Assembly (NCBI RefSeq): GCF_019399895.1
Contig: NC_091889.1
Location: 124,001-188,000, forward strand
DNA: 64,000 bases
DNA from: Cardiocondyla obscurior
Taxonomy: Eukaryota > Arthropoda > Insecta > Hymenoptera > Formicidae
Direction: 5' to 3'
Of this stretch, positions 48,901 to 61,706 are shown piece by piece. How positions within the stretch are numbered: the first letter of the stretch is position 1; the number at the start of each line of letters is the position of its first letter. A program made the translations under genes and the position numbers. Below the pieces are notes generated by a model, which saw only the letters and a list, made by a program, of their open reading frames with translations, was not told where the DNA came from and ran no database searches.

Positions 48901-51900
48901 GAAGACTACTATGCACGTGTTGAAGGCAGAGAAATTATTTCTAATTTGGCAAAAGCTGCAGGATTAGCTACAATGATTTCCACAATGAGACCGGATATTG
49001 ATAATATTGATGAATACGTTCGTAATACGACAGCAAGAGCATTTGCGGTTGTTGCTTCAGCTCTCGGAATTCCTTCACTTCTTCCTTTCTTAAAAGCTGT
49101 TTGTCGCAGCAAGAAATCTTGGCAAGCGCGACATACTGGTATTAAAATTGTACAACAAATAGCTATTTTAATGGGCTGCGCCATTTTACCGCATTTGAAG
49201 AGCTTGGTAGAAATTATTGAACATGGTAAATTAAATTAATATAACATTTTTTTACGTATATATATAATCCATATATTTTAATTATATTAATTATATTTTT
49301 TTTTAAATACTATGTTACTAACGACAAAATATTAAAATATTTCAGGTCTTGTGGATGAGCAACAGAAAGTACGAACAATTACTGCTTTAGCTATTGCTGC
49401 ATTAGCTGAGGCAGCAACGCCATATGGTATCGAAAGTTTCGACTCTGTGCTAAAACCACTGTGGAAAGGTATTCGTACACATAGAGGAAAAGGTTTAGCA
49501 GCTTTCCTAAAAGCTATTGGTTATCTTATTCCTTTGATGGACGCAGAATATGCAAATTACTATACTAGGGAAGTAATGCTAATCCTTATACGTGAATTCC
49601 AGTCTCCCGATGAAGAAATGAAAAAAATTGTATTGAAGGTAAAATTTTATTTATTATTTCTAGATACTACTATAAAGAACGCGCTTTGCGCGCGTTATTT
49701 ACTGCTTATTCTTTCTTAAAAAAAAAGCTGTTTTATATTTAATGTATGTATTTTACATAGTACTTTAGCATCTCTCTTTTCTTTAAATGTAATTTAAATA
49801 TACATTCAAATATCAATAAAAAATTTTTTACTCTTGTGGCACAAAGTGAGCCAAGTGATAGAACCAATCCGCATCGCGGTGACAATGAATTCAATTCGAT
49901 TTTGCACTGCTGTTTTTAAGATAGGATATATTGTGATATATATAAAATAAATTTTATATTAAATCTTTTTAATAATTTAAATAAATCGTATTTTTTTTAA
50001 TAGGTAGTTAAACAATGTTGTGCGACGGATGGTGTGGAAGCTCAATACATAAAAGATGAAATTTTACCGCACTTCTTTAAACATTTCTGGAATCATCGTA
50101 TGGCACTAGATCGCAGAAATTATCGACAGGTAAACAATACATTAACTTTTTTCCTTTTTTTAAGCAAAAAATATAAAATTCTTATTAATATTTATAATTA
50201 AATTAATAAAATTGCAGCTTGTGGATACGACAGTAGAAATAGCTAACAAAGTGGGCGCATCAGAGATTATTAATAGAGTAGTAGACGATTTAAAGGACGA
50301 AAATGAACAGTATAGAAAAATGGTGATGGAAACGATTGAGAAAATAATGGGCAATTTAGGAGCAGCAGATGTCGATTCACGTTTAGAAGAACAGCTTATC
50401 GATGGAATCTTATATGCTTTCCAGGAACAAACTACTGAGGTTTGTCGAATCTGATTAATTAATAAACTGTAATTAGTATAAGGATAAATATTTTAAATAA
50501 TAAAGAACGTACATTAAACTATTTTTATTTATAGGATGTCGTAATGTTAAATGGTTTTGGAACGATTGTGAACACATTGGGTAAAAGAGTGAAGGCATAT
50601 CTTCCTCAAATATGCGGTACAATATTGTGGAGATTGAATAATAAATCTGCAAAGGTCAGACAACAAGCAGCAGATCTTATTTCACGTATTGCAGTCGTTA
50701 TGAAAACGTGTCAAGAAGTAAGAATTACATTTTTATATTTTTGAATTAATACACTCGATACATAGAAATAATATACTAATAAAATAATATTAACTTATGC
50801 AATATATATTATATTTTTAGGAAAAATTAATGGGACATTTAGGAGTCGTTTTGTACGAGTATTTAGGCGAAGAATATCCAGAAGTATTAGGTAGCATTTT
50901 AGGAGCATTGAAAGCCATTGTTAACGTTATAGGAATGACAAAAATGACACCACCTATTAAGGATTTGTTACCAAGACTTACACCCATCTTGAAAAACAGA
51001 CACGAAAAGGTAAAGTTTTTATGTGTAAATACACAATATATCGGATTTTATTTTTACATTAATCATATTACTGAATAAAATAAAATTATTTTAAAATAAT
51101 ATGAAAATTATGTTATAATGTATTTCTTTTAGAGTTCTTACTAAATTTTTATTTTACTATTTATCTTGTTATAGGTACAAGAAAATTGTATTGATCTCGT
51201 AGGCAGAATTGCAGATCGAGGTCCCGAATATGTTTCCGCTCGAGAATGGATGAGAATATGCTTTGAATTATTGGAACTACTGAAAGCACATAAAAAAGCT
51301 ATTAGAAGAGCAACAGTAAATACTTTTGGTTACATTGCCAAAGCTATTGGGTAAGTTATTCGATTAATTAATATTTAATATTTTTTATATATTAATAAAA
51401 TTTTTGTATATTCTTTTTAAATAGGCCACACGATGTCTTAGCCACACTTTTAAACAATTTGAAAGTACAAGAACGTCAGAATCGTGTTTGTACCACAGTT
51501 GCTATTGCCATCGTTGCTGAAACTTGTAGCCCTTTCACAGTGTTACCTGCGTTGATGAACGAGTATAGAGTGCCCGAATTAAATGTACAGAACGGAGTAT
51601 TAAAATCCTTATCGTTCTTGTTCGAGTATATTGGCGAGATGGGCAAAGATTATATTTACGCTGTCAGTCCGTTACTAGAAGATGCACTTATGGATAGGTA
51701 AGATGCCTGAATATTAAAATATACTAATTTTATTATTGCTAATGGCTTTTATTATTGCAAATTAAATTCAAATTTTTTTTTTTTTTTTTCAGAGATCTAG
51801 TACACAGACAGACCGCCTGTGCCGCAATTAAGCACATGGCATTAGGTGTTTATGGATTTGGATGTGAAGATGCATTAATACATTTATTAAATCATGTATG

Positions 51901-52273
51901 GCCAAACGTTTTCGAAACTTCACCACATTTAGTGCAAGCGTTTATGGACGCTGTAGATGGATTACGCGTTGCACTTGGGCCAATCAAGATTTTACAGTAT
52001 ACACTACAGGTATGTGATTATTTTAATTTTTATAAGCACATGTATCTTTTAATTAACCAAGTGTTAAGGGTATGTTATTAATATATGCGTTACGCGTTTG
52101 TGCTTAAATTGCAGGGTTTGTTCCATCCAGCTCGTAAAGTTCGCGACGTTTATTGGAAAATATATAATTCTCTTTACATCGGTGGACAAGATGCTCTCGT
52201 AGCTGGTTACCCTCGTATCATGAACGATCCAAAGAACCAATATATTAGATACGAATTGGATTATGTATTGTAA
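45920..52273 (+). CDS. Splicing factor 3B subunit 1 (SF3b155), 18 coding exons
   Basis: The product is 1303 aa (human 1304), a U2 snRNP SF3b subunit that clamps the branch-site helix. Exons: 45920-45947, 46387-46565, 46698-46872, 46966-47045, 47171-47338, 47492-47708, 47831-48235, 48325-48788, 48868-49225, 49346-49638, 50004-50129, 50218-50439, 50535-50717, 50821-51009, 51175-51350, 51425-51697, 51793-52009, 52115-52273. The N-terminus (THKDIEAQIREIQ) matches the family. Residues about 195-420 hold TP phosphorylation dipeptides and RWDxTP motifs that act as UHM ligands (U2AF65/SPF45-type). From about 480 on, the HEAT repeats are nearly identical to human. Residues equivalent to human E622, R625, H662, K666 and K700 are all retained as E621, R624, H661, K665 and K699. 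Residues about 70-107 contain a tandem duplication, while the acidic stretch present in human is missing. Confidence 0.98.
46698..46811 (+). repeat. Two tandem 57-bp units in SF3B1 exon 3
   Basis: Two successive 19-codon units encode DYDPFADKRLPTIIDREEK and DYDPFADRRRPTIADREDE. Human SF3B1 has one equivalent unit (YDPFAEHRPPKIADREDE). The frame is preserved, and the copies differ at both silent and replacement sites, so the duplication is not brand new. Confidence 0.85.
47456..47481 (+). repeat. Poly(T) tract before an SF3B1 acceptor
   Basis: A run of about 26 T ends 10 bp before the exon 6 acceptor at 47491 and serves as its polypyrimidine tract. An A-run of about 23 at 48280-48302 lies in the next-but-one intron, upstream of exon 8. 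Confidence 0.8.
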
Positions 52274-53049
52274 TAGAGAACTTGCAGCAATAATACAATT
52301 ACAAACAAGGTTCTTATATCTCTATAAGTATAAATATTCATTAAAACTCATCGTTATAAAGATGAGTGTAAATAAATTTTGAAGTTTTTTTTCCTCCCTA
52401 ATTTCCAAAATTTATGAAAAAAAATCTATTATTCCAGATATATTTGGAACAACTACGTGTGTATTTCACGCCGTCATTTCCGATGTCTAACGAAAAAAGG
52501 CTGAAGATATATTACATTACATTTAATCTAAAAACGTATTATTACGACACTTGTGTAGATATCCGATAGTAATTTTGAAGGCATGGAAATGTCAGCACAT
52601 AATGAGAACACGCCAGGCTGTAGTTCATTATTTTAGATCGTAATTCTTTTAATTTTAGTTTTATTAAAACTTAACTTAACATTTTGAAGTTTTGAATTCC
52701 GTGAGCTTTAGAACTTTTGTCAATATTTAAAAGACTTGTAGATATTTCACTTTCTAGATACTGTAGATCCTAAGTCTTTGCTGTCTCTAGACTTATAGTT
52801 TTATTTCATTAAAAAAAAGTTATATTTTTTTGCGAGGCAAAAGCGCGAATAATTTTAGCAGTTTTATTGATCGATCACAAATATACATAAATTGTTATAT
52901 TATTTTATATCTAATTAAAAAGAAAAAGATTTTTATTTGAAGGATAAATATGCAAGAGATGTCCATTATTGTTTCAATTTATCTTGGAAATTCTTCTAAG
53001 AAAAAAGAAAACGAGAAAAGATTAGTATTTAAAAGTATAAAAATTACAG
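52274..53049. other. SF3B1 3' UTR and spacer
   Basis: AT-rich sequence after the SF3B1 stop. Apart from the poly(A) signal nothing further is seen. Confidence 0.6.
52371..52376 (+). terminator. SF3B1 candidate poly(A) signal
   Basis: AATAAA lies about 100 bp past the SF3B1 stop and is followed by a T-rich stretch at 52383-52392. Confidence 0.55.
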
Positions 53050-53309
53050 AAAATTAATTTTTATACATTTTATGTACACTGAAAGGCAGAATATGGCATT
53101 TGCTGCGACGAACAGCTGGCGTACGTGACTTCCCCCTATCTCGGCCGCCGAGTGCGGGGAGGTGTAGTAGGCCGCGTTTCCCCTCAGTCCTCTGTGACCG
53201 GTGCTCTGTGAAACATCTACGCACGTGCTTCGTGTGAGATTCGACGCACACCACGCCAAGATCACGTACGCTAACCGCCGTCGCAGTACCACGAACGCCA
53301 CTCCTGACG
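53050..53309 (+). promoter_or_regulatory. Isolated CpG-rich segment ending in a strong splice donor; orphan first exon?
   Basis: A 200-bp CpG-rich block sits alone in AT-rich DNA between SF3B1 and IPP. On the plus strand it ends with GACG|GTGAGT (intron from 53310), a strong donor. It looks like a promoter with a noncoding first exon, but I cannot identify any downstream plus-strand coding exon in the window. The minus-strand open frames here (53044-53332) match nothing known. It could start a long noncoding RNA antisense to IPP, or a gene whose remaining exons lie beyond 64000. Confidence 0.35.
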
Positions 53310-55412
53310 GTGAGTGTACATATATCATGCATCTCTATGTTTAAATTACAAATCCATAGATTGTTATAGACTCACTGAATTCACTATTAACTTTTTCTAT
53401 CCGTATGACTAAATTTATAAATTTATGGACGTTTTAAATATTATCTACAAACACTTTCTTGAAGAAATTATCAACTTTTTTGCTTCTTCTCTGGCTATAT
53501 TACCACGTTTATTGAAACAACTCGATATCATCGTACTTACATAATACATGTTAGGCCAATAAATTTAACAGTCTATGGATTTATAAGTTAATAAATTTTT
53601 TTTAAGCCTGTGCAAAATAAGCAATTATTTAAATTTTTTTTTATCTTAGAATGAACAAAAAACTTGAGATATGACATGCTCGAGAACTTAATTACAACTA
53701 ATATCAAATTAATAAACGTATTCGACAGTTATCTCATCCATATTTACCCTGTATATTGAAAAAAATTGAGAATAATCGAATATCGTTCCGCGGATGTTAA
53801 TGTATGTAGCACCGAACACCTTTGAAAAAAGGTGAATTAGATCGTTACATAGACTAATTACAGATAATGACGGCAACTTTTCGATTCTTAAAATAATGTT
53901 TTATAAAATGTGGCCTTAAACTTTATAAAACATTTAATACGCGGCTTCGCACACGCGCTAATTAAGAAACATCATTACTTTATTACAATAAGGTACTCTG
54001 AAATTTTTCGATTTTCGGATGCAAAGTTCCAAAACGCCAAGGAATAAAGGCCCTAAAAATTTTCGAATAACAGATTCTCGAGGCATGTCTTTATTTTAAT
54101 TTTTTTAAATATATTTAGATTTGTTATGTACAATATTTGCTAGATTCCGATTGACTTTATTGGACTTTTAATTTAATTTGAAAATTTAAAAACCACAAGA
54201 GTTATAATCTTTATTTTACAAAAGATCTGTTTCTTTTAACTTTACATTTATCTTTCCGAATTTTAAAAAGTTTAAGTGTATTCTAATTTTATAATTTAAT
54301 GGAAATTTTTTTATTCTGTATTTATTCACTTTTCGAAAATCTTTATGCCCTTAAATCTTTACTTTACTTCAAGGATAAATATCTTCGGATTTATCTTATA
54401 TAGTCCCTTATACATTTACACTTAACGAATCTGTTAACTTGTAGCGATACGATTAAAAATTACAATAACTTTGGTATGCGATTATATTATATAAAGAGGC
54501 TCAGTCCTTCCTAACGTACATAGTTAATACTCATTAACTAATTAAATATAATTAATACTTATAGTTAATTAATAAAAGTACTTAAATATTTCTGCACGCT
54601 GTACATTATCATTATTCGTTTTTCTTTTTTCAAATCTGTTGGTGCATTATAATTTAGTTATAAATAAATAGAAGCAAAGATATTTTTGGATCCGATCTAC
54701 AGTTCCCAATAACAATGATTTTATCTAATTTAGCTGGATATAGCAAAAACAAAATTGAAACAATTATAATACATAATTTTAATAAATTCTCTATAATCTT
54801 CAGAATGTTAAGATCTTTGGCGGACATTGATTAAATTACATTTTAGGCTTATCACCTCGATTCAAATTGTAAAATTTTCAGGTTCTACATGAATTTGAAT
54901 TAAAAATTGAAATTAAAACCATTTAATCTAAAAACATCTAATACTTAAGCAATTTATTCAATTTTGAAATGCATAAAATGCTTAAATCGTATTTTTGTAT
55001 ATTGAGTTTCTTAAATCTTGGCCATTTAAAATCCTAGATATTTCAAAACTGATGTTGTCGTATCTTGCATTCCTTAAATTTTTCTCATAAGTTCTTCAAC
55101 CTAGTAATTTTTATTATTCTTATTAATTAATGATTATGCCATACATATAAGAAATAAAAATAATCTCCTCCAGTAAAAATACAATTTTCCAAAATATATA
55201 GCGTTTTCTTATATAAGTATTTAAAAAATGCCAGTGGAATATTTAGAAATTAATAAAGCTACAATTCCTTTAGCAATGCAACTATCTATCTTACCAATAT
55301 GATATTTTTGGAAAAGATGGATAAGGCAAAGCAGAAAAAAATCCATATGCTGGAAAAGTAAAAAGATGTAAACCAACACGTCAAACAATAAGAGATTTTT
55401 GCGAAATAGCAA
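53310..55412. other. AT-rich spacer, IPP 3' side
   Basis: No gene is visible. The part next to 55412 should be the 3' UTR of the minus-strand IPP gene. From about 53.9 to 55.1 kb the sequence is made of loosely repeated AAATCTTTRAA / TTTTAAATT words without a clear unit length. Confidence 0.55.
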
Positions 55413-58400
55413 TCAGAAGGGCGTAACAATCGCCGTCGCTTCGCCTCTGCTAGACGGTAAAGAGGCGCACTTGTGCCATTTGTTCGTGTGTGGATCGTAA
55501 CACTCAACGGTGGAAATTGTAATCTGTGTGCGGTAGAAATTAATTTCCTGTGACTGGTCGCCGCCTATGACGTATAACCGACTATCGGCCGCTGCAACTG
55601 CCGGGTAAAATCTGCCCATGCTCATAGGAGCGACGACGCTCCATTTGTTCTGAAATATTACAATGCATTTACTGACAAGTTGAAGTTACATTGTTGTACT
55701 AATCTAATTTTGATATAAAGAAAAATCTATACATTAATTATTCTAATAGCAGCCGAGATAAACATAAATTATACCTTTTCAAAGGAATATCTTTCGACCG
55801 ATGTCAAAACTTCCTGATTTTTACTAGTGCCACCAACGACGTACATATAACCATCGAGAATCGTAATACCCATCTGTGAACGCGGTGTAATCATTGGAGC
55901 CAGATAATTCCATTCTCTAGTTACAGGATTGTAACTCAACACATCCTGACGATGTCGACTGTTATGAGTACAACCACCCACGATGTAAATTAGTCCTGTA
56001 AAGAATTTTTTTAATTAGAATTAAAATATTTATTACAGGTGTGTGTAGATAAGAGGAGCAAATAGACATAAAAAATTAACTATATATTCGGAATTATTAC
56101 CTTCGTACGCCACGACACCCATACTGAACCGTGGCTCTGGAAGATAGCCTTCAAGAGTCCATGTATTGGTAATCGGATCGTATATTTCAATAGAGCCGCC
56201 GATGTCCTCACCCACCCATCCGCCAAACGCGTACAAGCTGTTATCCAAGGCACAAAGACCGAAATCGCACCTGGGTTCTTCCATACAAGCAATGGGGGTC
56301 CACACATTGTCACGAGGATCATAGCACTCGCAGTTAGCGATTATACAGGATTCCAGCTCACCGCCAATAACGTATACCTTGCCGTCCAACAAAGCCACTC
56401 CCGGTAAAATGCGTCCTATGCTGATTGGAGCGACTTCGCTCCATTCTCTAAAAATACGTTCATTCATTAAATGAAAGTGTTCTGTTTAACAAAAAAAAAA
56501 AAAAAATTAAAAAAATTAAAAAATAAAAAAAAACCTTAATTTTATTTTAATACTTAAAAATTTAAAAACAAAGGAAAAATATCGAAAATTGTACCCAGTG
56601 AATATGTCGTATTTTTCGATGGTTTCGTAAGTACTCTCGGAAGTTCTACCCCAACTCTCCGCAGAGTGTTCTCGTTTAGACCCGCCGATTACCAAAATAT
56701 TCTTTCTGGCGCAAATCCGAGGCTGGGCGTGAAGAGGCACCAGGCAACCTTTGTTCGAGACTAGATCTTTTTGTATAGATCGCAGCGCGACAATGAGACT
56801 CGCGTCCTTGCACTCTAGAATAATACGTTCTAGCCTTGCTAATGAACACAGTCGCAAGCGTACGTGGCTAAGAATCTCGAATACGTAGCATCTCCGCGCG
56901 GGGATGTCGTGAACGATCCAATTGTACGCGGCCTGGAAGACCTGCAGAAAGTAAAGAATAATTTTTACATTATATTATACATATCATATATATTAAAAAA
57001 AAAATTTATCAATTACAGTTACATTATTTAAAATTTTAAGAACGAACAAACCTGGCATTCAGTATCGATGTGAATATAATCACTGCTAAGAAATTGAACA
57101 AGATGCTCCTTGGGCAAATCCAGAAATTCTTCTTCCTGACAGATTTGAGGAAAATTGGCTTCTATAAAGCGTAGGGCAGTTTCCAAAAGATCCAGTCTGT
57201 TATGTATTTCAGCAAATCTGCAATTAATAGTGACGATAATTATTATACAGGATGTTCCATCGTAAATAGATACTTTTGAGAGTAGGTAAAACTTATCGAA
57301 AAAAAAAAAAACGAAAAACATTAGAATTTTTTAAATTTATATCTTAGCTATGGGATACTGTATAATTGCTCTATTTCAGTTATAAAATAATATTCCTTTT
57401 GTTATTTTTATTCTATCTATTCTTTAAATATTACGAAACAATTTTAATTCTTAGTCTTCTTACCTGTAAATTCCAAGGGCATTAGAATAATGTAGCTGCT
57501 GTTTAAGATAATTGATACAGCCAGCTACTACATCATCTAACTCTAGCATATCAGCGGCAGCGAATAATTCCTGTACGTTATCCTGTGTGATGTCTACATT
57601 GCCGCTATATATAAAGTCCACTAACTGGGAGAGAATGTGAGGGGAGATTGAGTGAATCTCCACAAGTTCCTGTTGTTCCTCGACGAGGCCGACAGTGAAC
57701 ATGGCATTGAAATAGGCGCTACCGGCAGCCAGAACAGATCTATGCGCTCTGATGATTCTATCGCCCGCCACCAATCCCACATCGCTAAATTTGTTATCCC
57801 GCCTTTGTGCATTGAGATTGTGTAAAAGTTTTGGTGGATAATGACCCACTGCATAAACTACACTCGAAACATCCGATGATTGTTTCACCGGTTGATTAGC
57901 AAAGTCCATATTAGAATTGTGGCCATTTTTCAGAGTCGGCGCCACACCATCCGCCATGAAACCATCAAGATGTGCTTTATCCACAGATCCTGCAAAAAAT
58001 TTAATATAAAAAAAAAAAAATAGCATTAACTTATATAAACAATAATATAACAGTCTTCAAATTTTATTAAATAATTTTATTTTTCTTTTTTTTAATTAAT
58101 AAAATTAAACAGTGAATACTTTCAAGCAGTAAATCATTCTTATTTTAATTATTTAAATAAAATAAATATTATAAATAAACTAATAGATAAATTTCTGCCG
58201 AACAATATGCAAATACTTTAAAAAATGTATACCCAGTAGTTTAATGATTTACTGAAAACCCAACATACATATATTTATAAAGAAAAAGAGCACAAATCGG
58301 AGTAACAAAACTTTCAACATGCTCCACCTTGGATGAAAAAAGATCAAGTAACAATTGTGACATTTTTGTCACTTAAATTAATTTGCAATCAATAAGTTCT

Positions 58401-58528
58401 CGTAACAATTTGATCGGGAGATTTAATTATCATAAAGATTATTTCGCGAGATACTTACGGCATAAACGAGAAAGCACCCTGTAAACGCTGTAGAACGATT
58501 TTGTGTTATTTTTCCCCTTTAAGCGCAT
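55413..58528 (-). CDS. Actin-binding protein IPP-like (BTB-BACK-kelch)
   Basis: Minus-strand exons, 5' to 3': 58528-58459 (if coding), 57989-57464, 57217-57052, 56941-56595, 56447-56101, 55995-55775, 55649-55413. The product is 603 aa from the ATG at 57957, or 637 aa if translation begins in the upstream exon at 58528; both are in frame. BTB covers about residues 45-150 (DNKFSDVGL, AHRSVLAAGSAYF, VQELFAAADMLELDDVV). BACK follows (ALGIYRFAEIH, VFQAAYNWIVHD), then six kelch blades with GG and YxxxxxxW signatures. CECYDPRDNVW and YAFGGWVGEDIGGSIE match human IPP better than other KLHL proteins I recall. BTB-kelch proteins act as CUL3 adaptors and/or bind actin; IPP is reported to bind actin. The family is certain, IPP orthology probable. 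Confidence 0.85.
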
Positions 58529-58870
58529 CACTACCACCTCATGTTTGACCGACGCGTTAATCGATTCCGTGCGCGCGGACAGATCGTTCCCGGAAACGTC
58601 GCGAGAGAGACGAACTCCCGCACGCTCAGATTAAATAATATACTTCGTTGACAAGAAGCTTGACATACGTCAGATAACCTATTTAAGTACGTAAAACTAG
58701 TCGAGGTGGGAACGGCGTCAGTGCGTCCGCGTAAAAAAATATTCCTGATTGACTGCCTCTCCATTTCACTTCTCGGGAAATACGTTGCCAACTTGAAACG
58801 CAATCCTCCAATTAGTTACTGCAGTTGAGGCAGTTGGTGCGCTATTTTCATTTCTCGAAAATCACTGTTT
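58529..58870 (-). promoter_or_regulatory. IPP 5' UTR / promoter region
   Basis: A CpG-containing segment precedes the first IPP exon, which ends with the strong donor GCC|GTAAGTAT at 58459/58458. A short upstream ATG (ATG AGG TGG TAG) lies 8 nt before the candidate start at 58528 and could dampen its use. The transcription start is not resolved. Confidence 0.45.
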
Positions 58871-61706
58871 TGTTAATAATATTTAAATAAACGTCACAAT
58901 TACTAAATAAGATTCAGCTGAAAACATATATGACATAAATATATAATTATTGTTTGATAAAAGGATAGTAACTATTTAAAAAATTATGACATCGTGAAAG
59001 GTAAGAATGCAAAGTGACAAATTTAAATGAGAATATTTTCTCGCAGTAAAAAAATCAATTTAAATTAAACGCAAGAAATTCGTCTGGTGCTCTTAATCAA
59101 TAACGAAAAGTACGCAATGTATAATTTATATATTATATATTCCATACTCTATTGACACATGAGCGTGTATGTACAAAGTCCTTTGTGGAAGAATTACTTT
59201 AATCTTCTCATATAAAAAAAACTGAATCTTCACTCTAACTTGCGCGTTTTACATTGATTTTTTACCATTATTAACGTACATAAATTACAAATTCTCTATT
59301 TTTCTCATCGCACATTGAAACTTAATGTTAGTTACTGACGAGTCTACTTTGCTCAAAAATCAGTATACATAAGTATACATATGTCGCGTTTATAAATTAC
59401 TGACCCGTCTATTTTGTCTTAACAAATCAATTATATGCGATATCGCGCTTTACACTTGTCATTTACACGTATAACAATCATGCATATCAGATTAATAAAA
59501 AGATTCGTTTATTCATTTTTTAATTACTTCTTTAACGTGAGAAAAAAAACAAATTTTTTTAATCAATCTAATATGATTCTTAATACCTAAATAATATAAT
59601 TTGCTTCTATCATTTTTCCGTCGATACTTGAATAAGAAAATAATATATAATTTTTTTCTGTATTTTCTTTCCAAAAACGAATAATTTTTCCATTCTTTCA
59701 AGATTTTTTTTCTGAATCTATACATAGGTTTTAATTGAAAGATCAGTCAAATTCGATTTACACGTAATTATATACATGTATATGCTAAAAACAGATACTA
59801 ATTTCATAATTGTTCTAAGCCAAGAATTTAAAAGTTCTACGAAGCAAGAATCCAGACAAAGATTCAAACAAAGTTTGCAGTTTCACTTTAAATTTAAACT
59901 TTTTAAATTAAACCAAATTTATCTTTTGTCACTTTATTTCTTTTTATATTAATTCGTTACAGTGCAAACGTTATGTATAAAACTATTGTAACTTACATTT
60001 AAAAGAAAAAAATACATGTATTATAGAAAAATAAGTAAAAAATATGTTAAAAAATTTATTAATCTCTGTTAATTATGGAGATTCAACAAGTGGCAGCTTT
60101 TCTGGACGTTTAGACGAAAAAACATTTCGTCTGCATAAATTATCTACAGCGTATTTGCTTACATACGGATTATTAAGTAATCTCTGAAGTACTTTATTCA
60201 TTTTTTTTTTCTTTTGGAATTCTTACTTCGTTTTTAAACTCTTGATTGTTTAAGTCTTTGGATATTTATTCGAATTTTTAGTTCACTAATTTTTAAATCC
60301 TTGAACTTCAACTTTATATGTATAAACATATATACGAACCAAAAAATAACATCAATTTCCAACTGTAAGTATATAATAACTAAATAAAATATAATTTAAA
60401 AAGTAGGATATTCAAGAATTTTTATGTTCATTCATACACGCTATAAACAGAAATGCATATACACTTTCAAGCTTCTAATTTTGAAAATTATTTAAATTCT
60501 TGAATGGCCTAAAATTTTAATTATGCTCTACTTCTATATTTTTTGTAATTTTACAGCTATTGCCTATTTCGATTTCTAATTTCAACTTCTATTAAAAAAT
60601 TCATTGTAATATTTAAATATATTTATAACAAGTCTATCGTTTAAGTTGTATCTTTGAAATTATAAATCCATAAATTTATAGCTACTTCGATATATATCCT
60701 TAATCTATATTCGTTAATTTGGGTCTTTAAATCACACAACTCCTGAAACTTTTTTCTTAATTACAACAATAAAATGTGATTTAAAAAGAGTTATAACCTA
60801 TTTAAATTGTTATATGATACATTTTTTATAAATATATCTTATATGATAAAAACAAAATTTAGATAAAACTGAAAATTCAAGAATCATGTTTCAGTTTCAA
60901 TTTTTTTGCTTCTATTCATATATCACACACGTTTGTAAGTAATTTACAATATATTTATGTTTGAAAATATAATTGTCAGAGTTTTATATTCGTCTTATAT
61001 TCACAAGTGTTTAATTCCAAAATTAAAATAATAATTTAAGAGAGTATTTGTATATACAGATCTAAAGACCCACGAGCTATAGACCATGACTTACAAGGAT
61101 TTAAAAATACAAAAATCTAAAAATTCGAGAATGTAATATTCCTGAATATTTTTCTTCCTGAAGCATGTTTTACATTCAAACATCGGTACTTATTATTTAC
61201 AGTATCTATTTTGTAGATGGCTAAATTCCTGAATTCTTAAATCCTTAGATTTTTAAGTCGGCTGAATTTATAGAACGTTATGAACTTTTTGTATTCTTGG
61301 AATCAGCAAAATTTTTATGAAAATTTACGAAGTTACTTGTATACCCATTTTTTGTAATTATTATTACAAAACTTTTCTTTAAATTTTGCATATTTAGTCT
61401 CACAAGATTTATAAATATTTGTAATGCTGAATTGCAATTAACAAATTTTATAAATTTTCCAATTCTTGAATATTGAACTTTTTTTAATTTGTGATTAGGA
61501 ACTAGTTAGGAACTTTCCATATTATTGTGTTATATCCATAGTTCTATGAACGTTCATTATTAACATAAAATGTTATTTAAAAAACATTTCAATAATTACC
61601 CAAGGATCTAAGTTTCCAGTAATGCACAAGACTGTGCTTTTCTCTCAGCTTTATGGCTGTTTAAAGGAGTGGACATTATTTACATAGCACACATTTACAC
61701 GATATG
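58871..61706. other. AT-rich spacer between IPP and SAP30BP
   Basis: No supportable gene. The sequence is strongly AT-rich. Between about 60.2 and 61.5 kb it repeatedly uses imperfect words such as AAATTCTTGAAT and TTAAATCCTTAGA in both orientations, resembling the 53.9-55.1 kb segment. The right end should contain the SAP30BP 3' UTR. Confidence 0.5.

Noticed and set aside
53044..53332. Two minus-strand open frames over the orphan CpG island
   Set aside because: Both are short, in overlapping frames, with no known motif; the plus-strand donor is a better explanation of the island.
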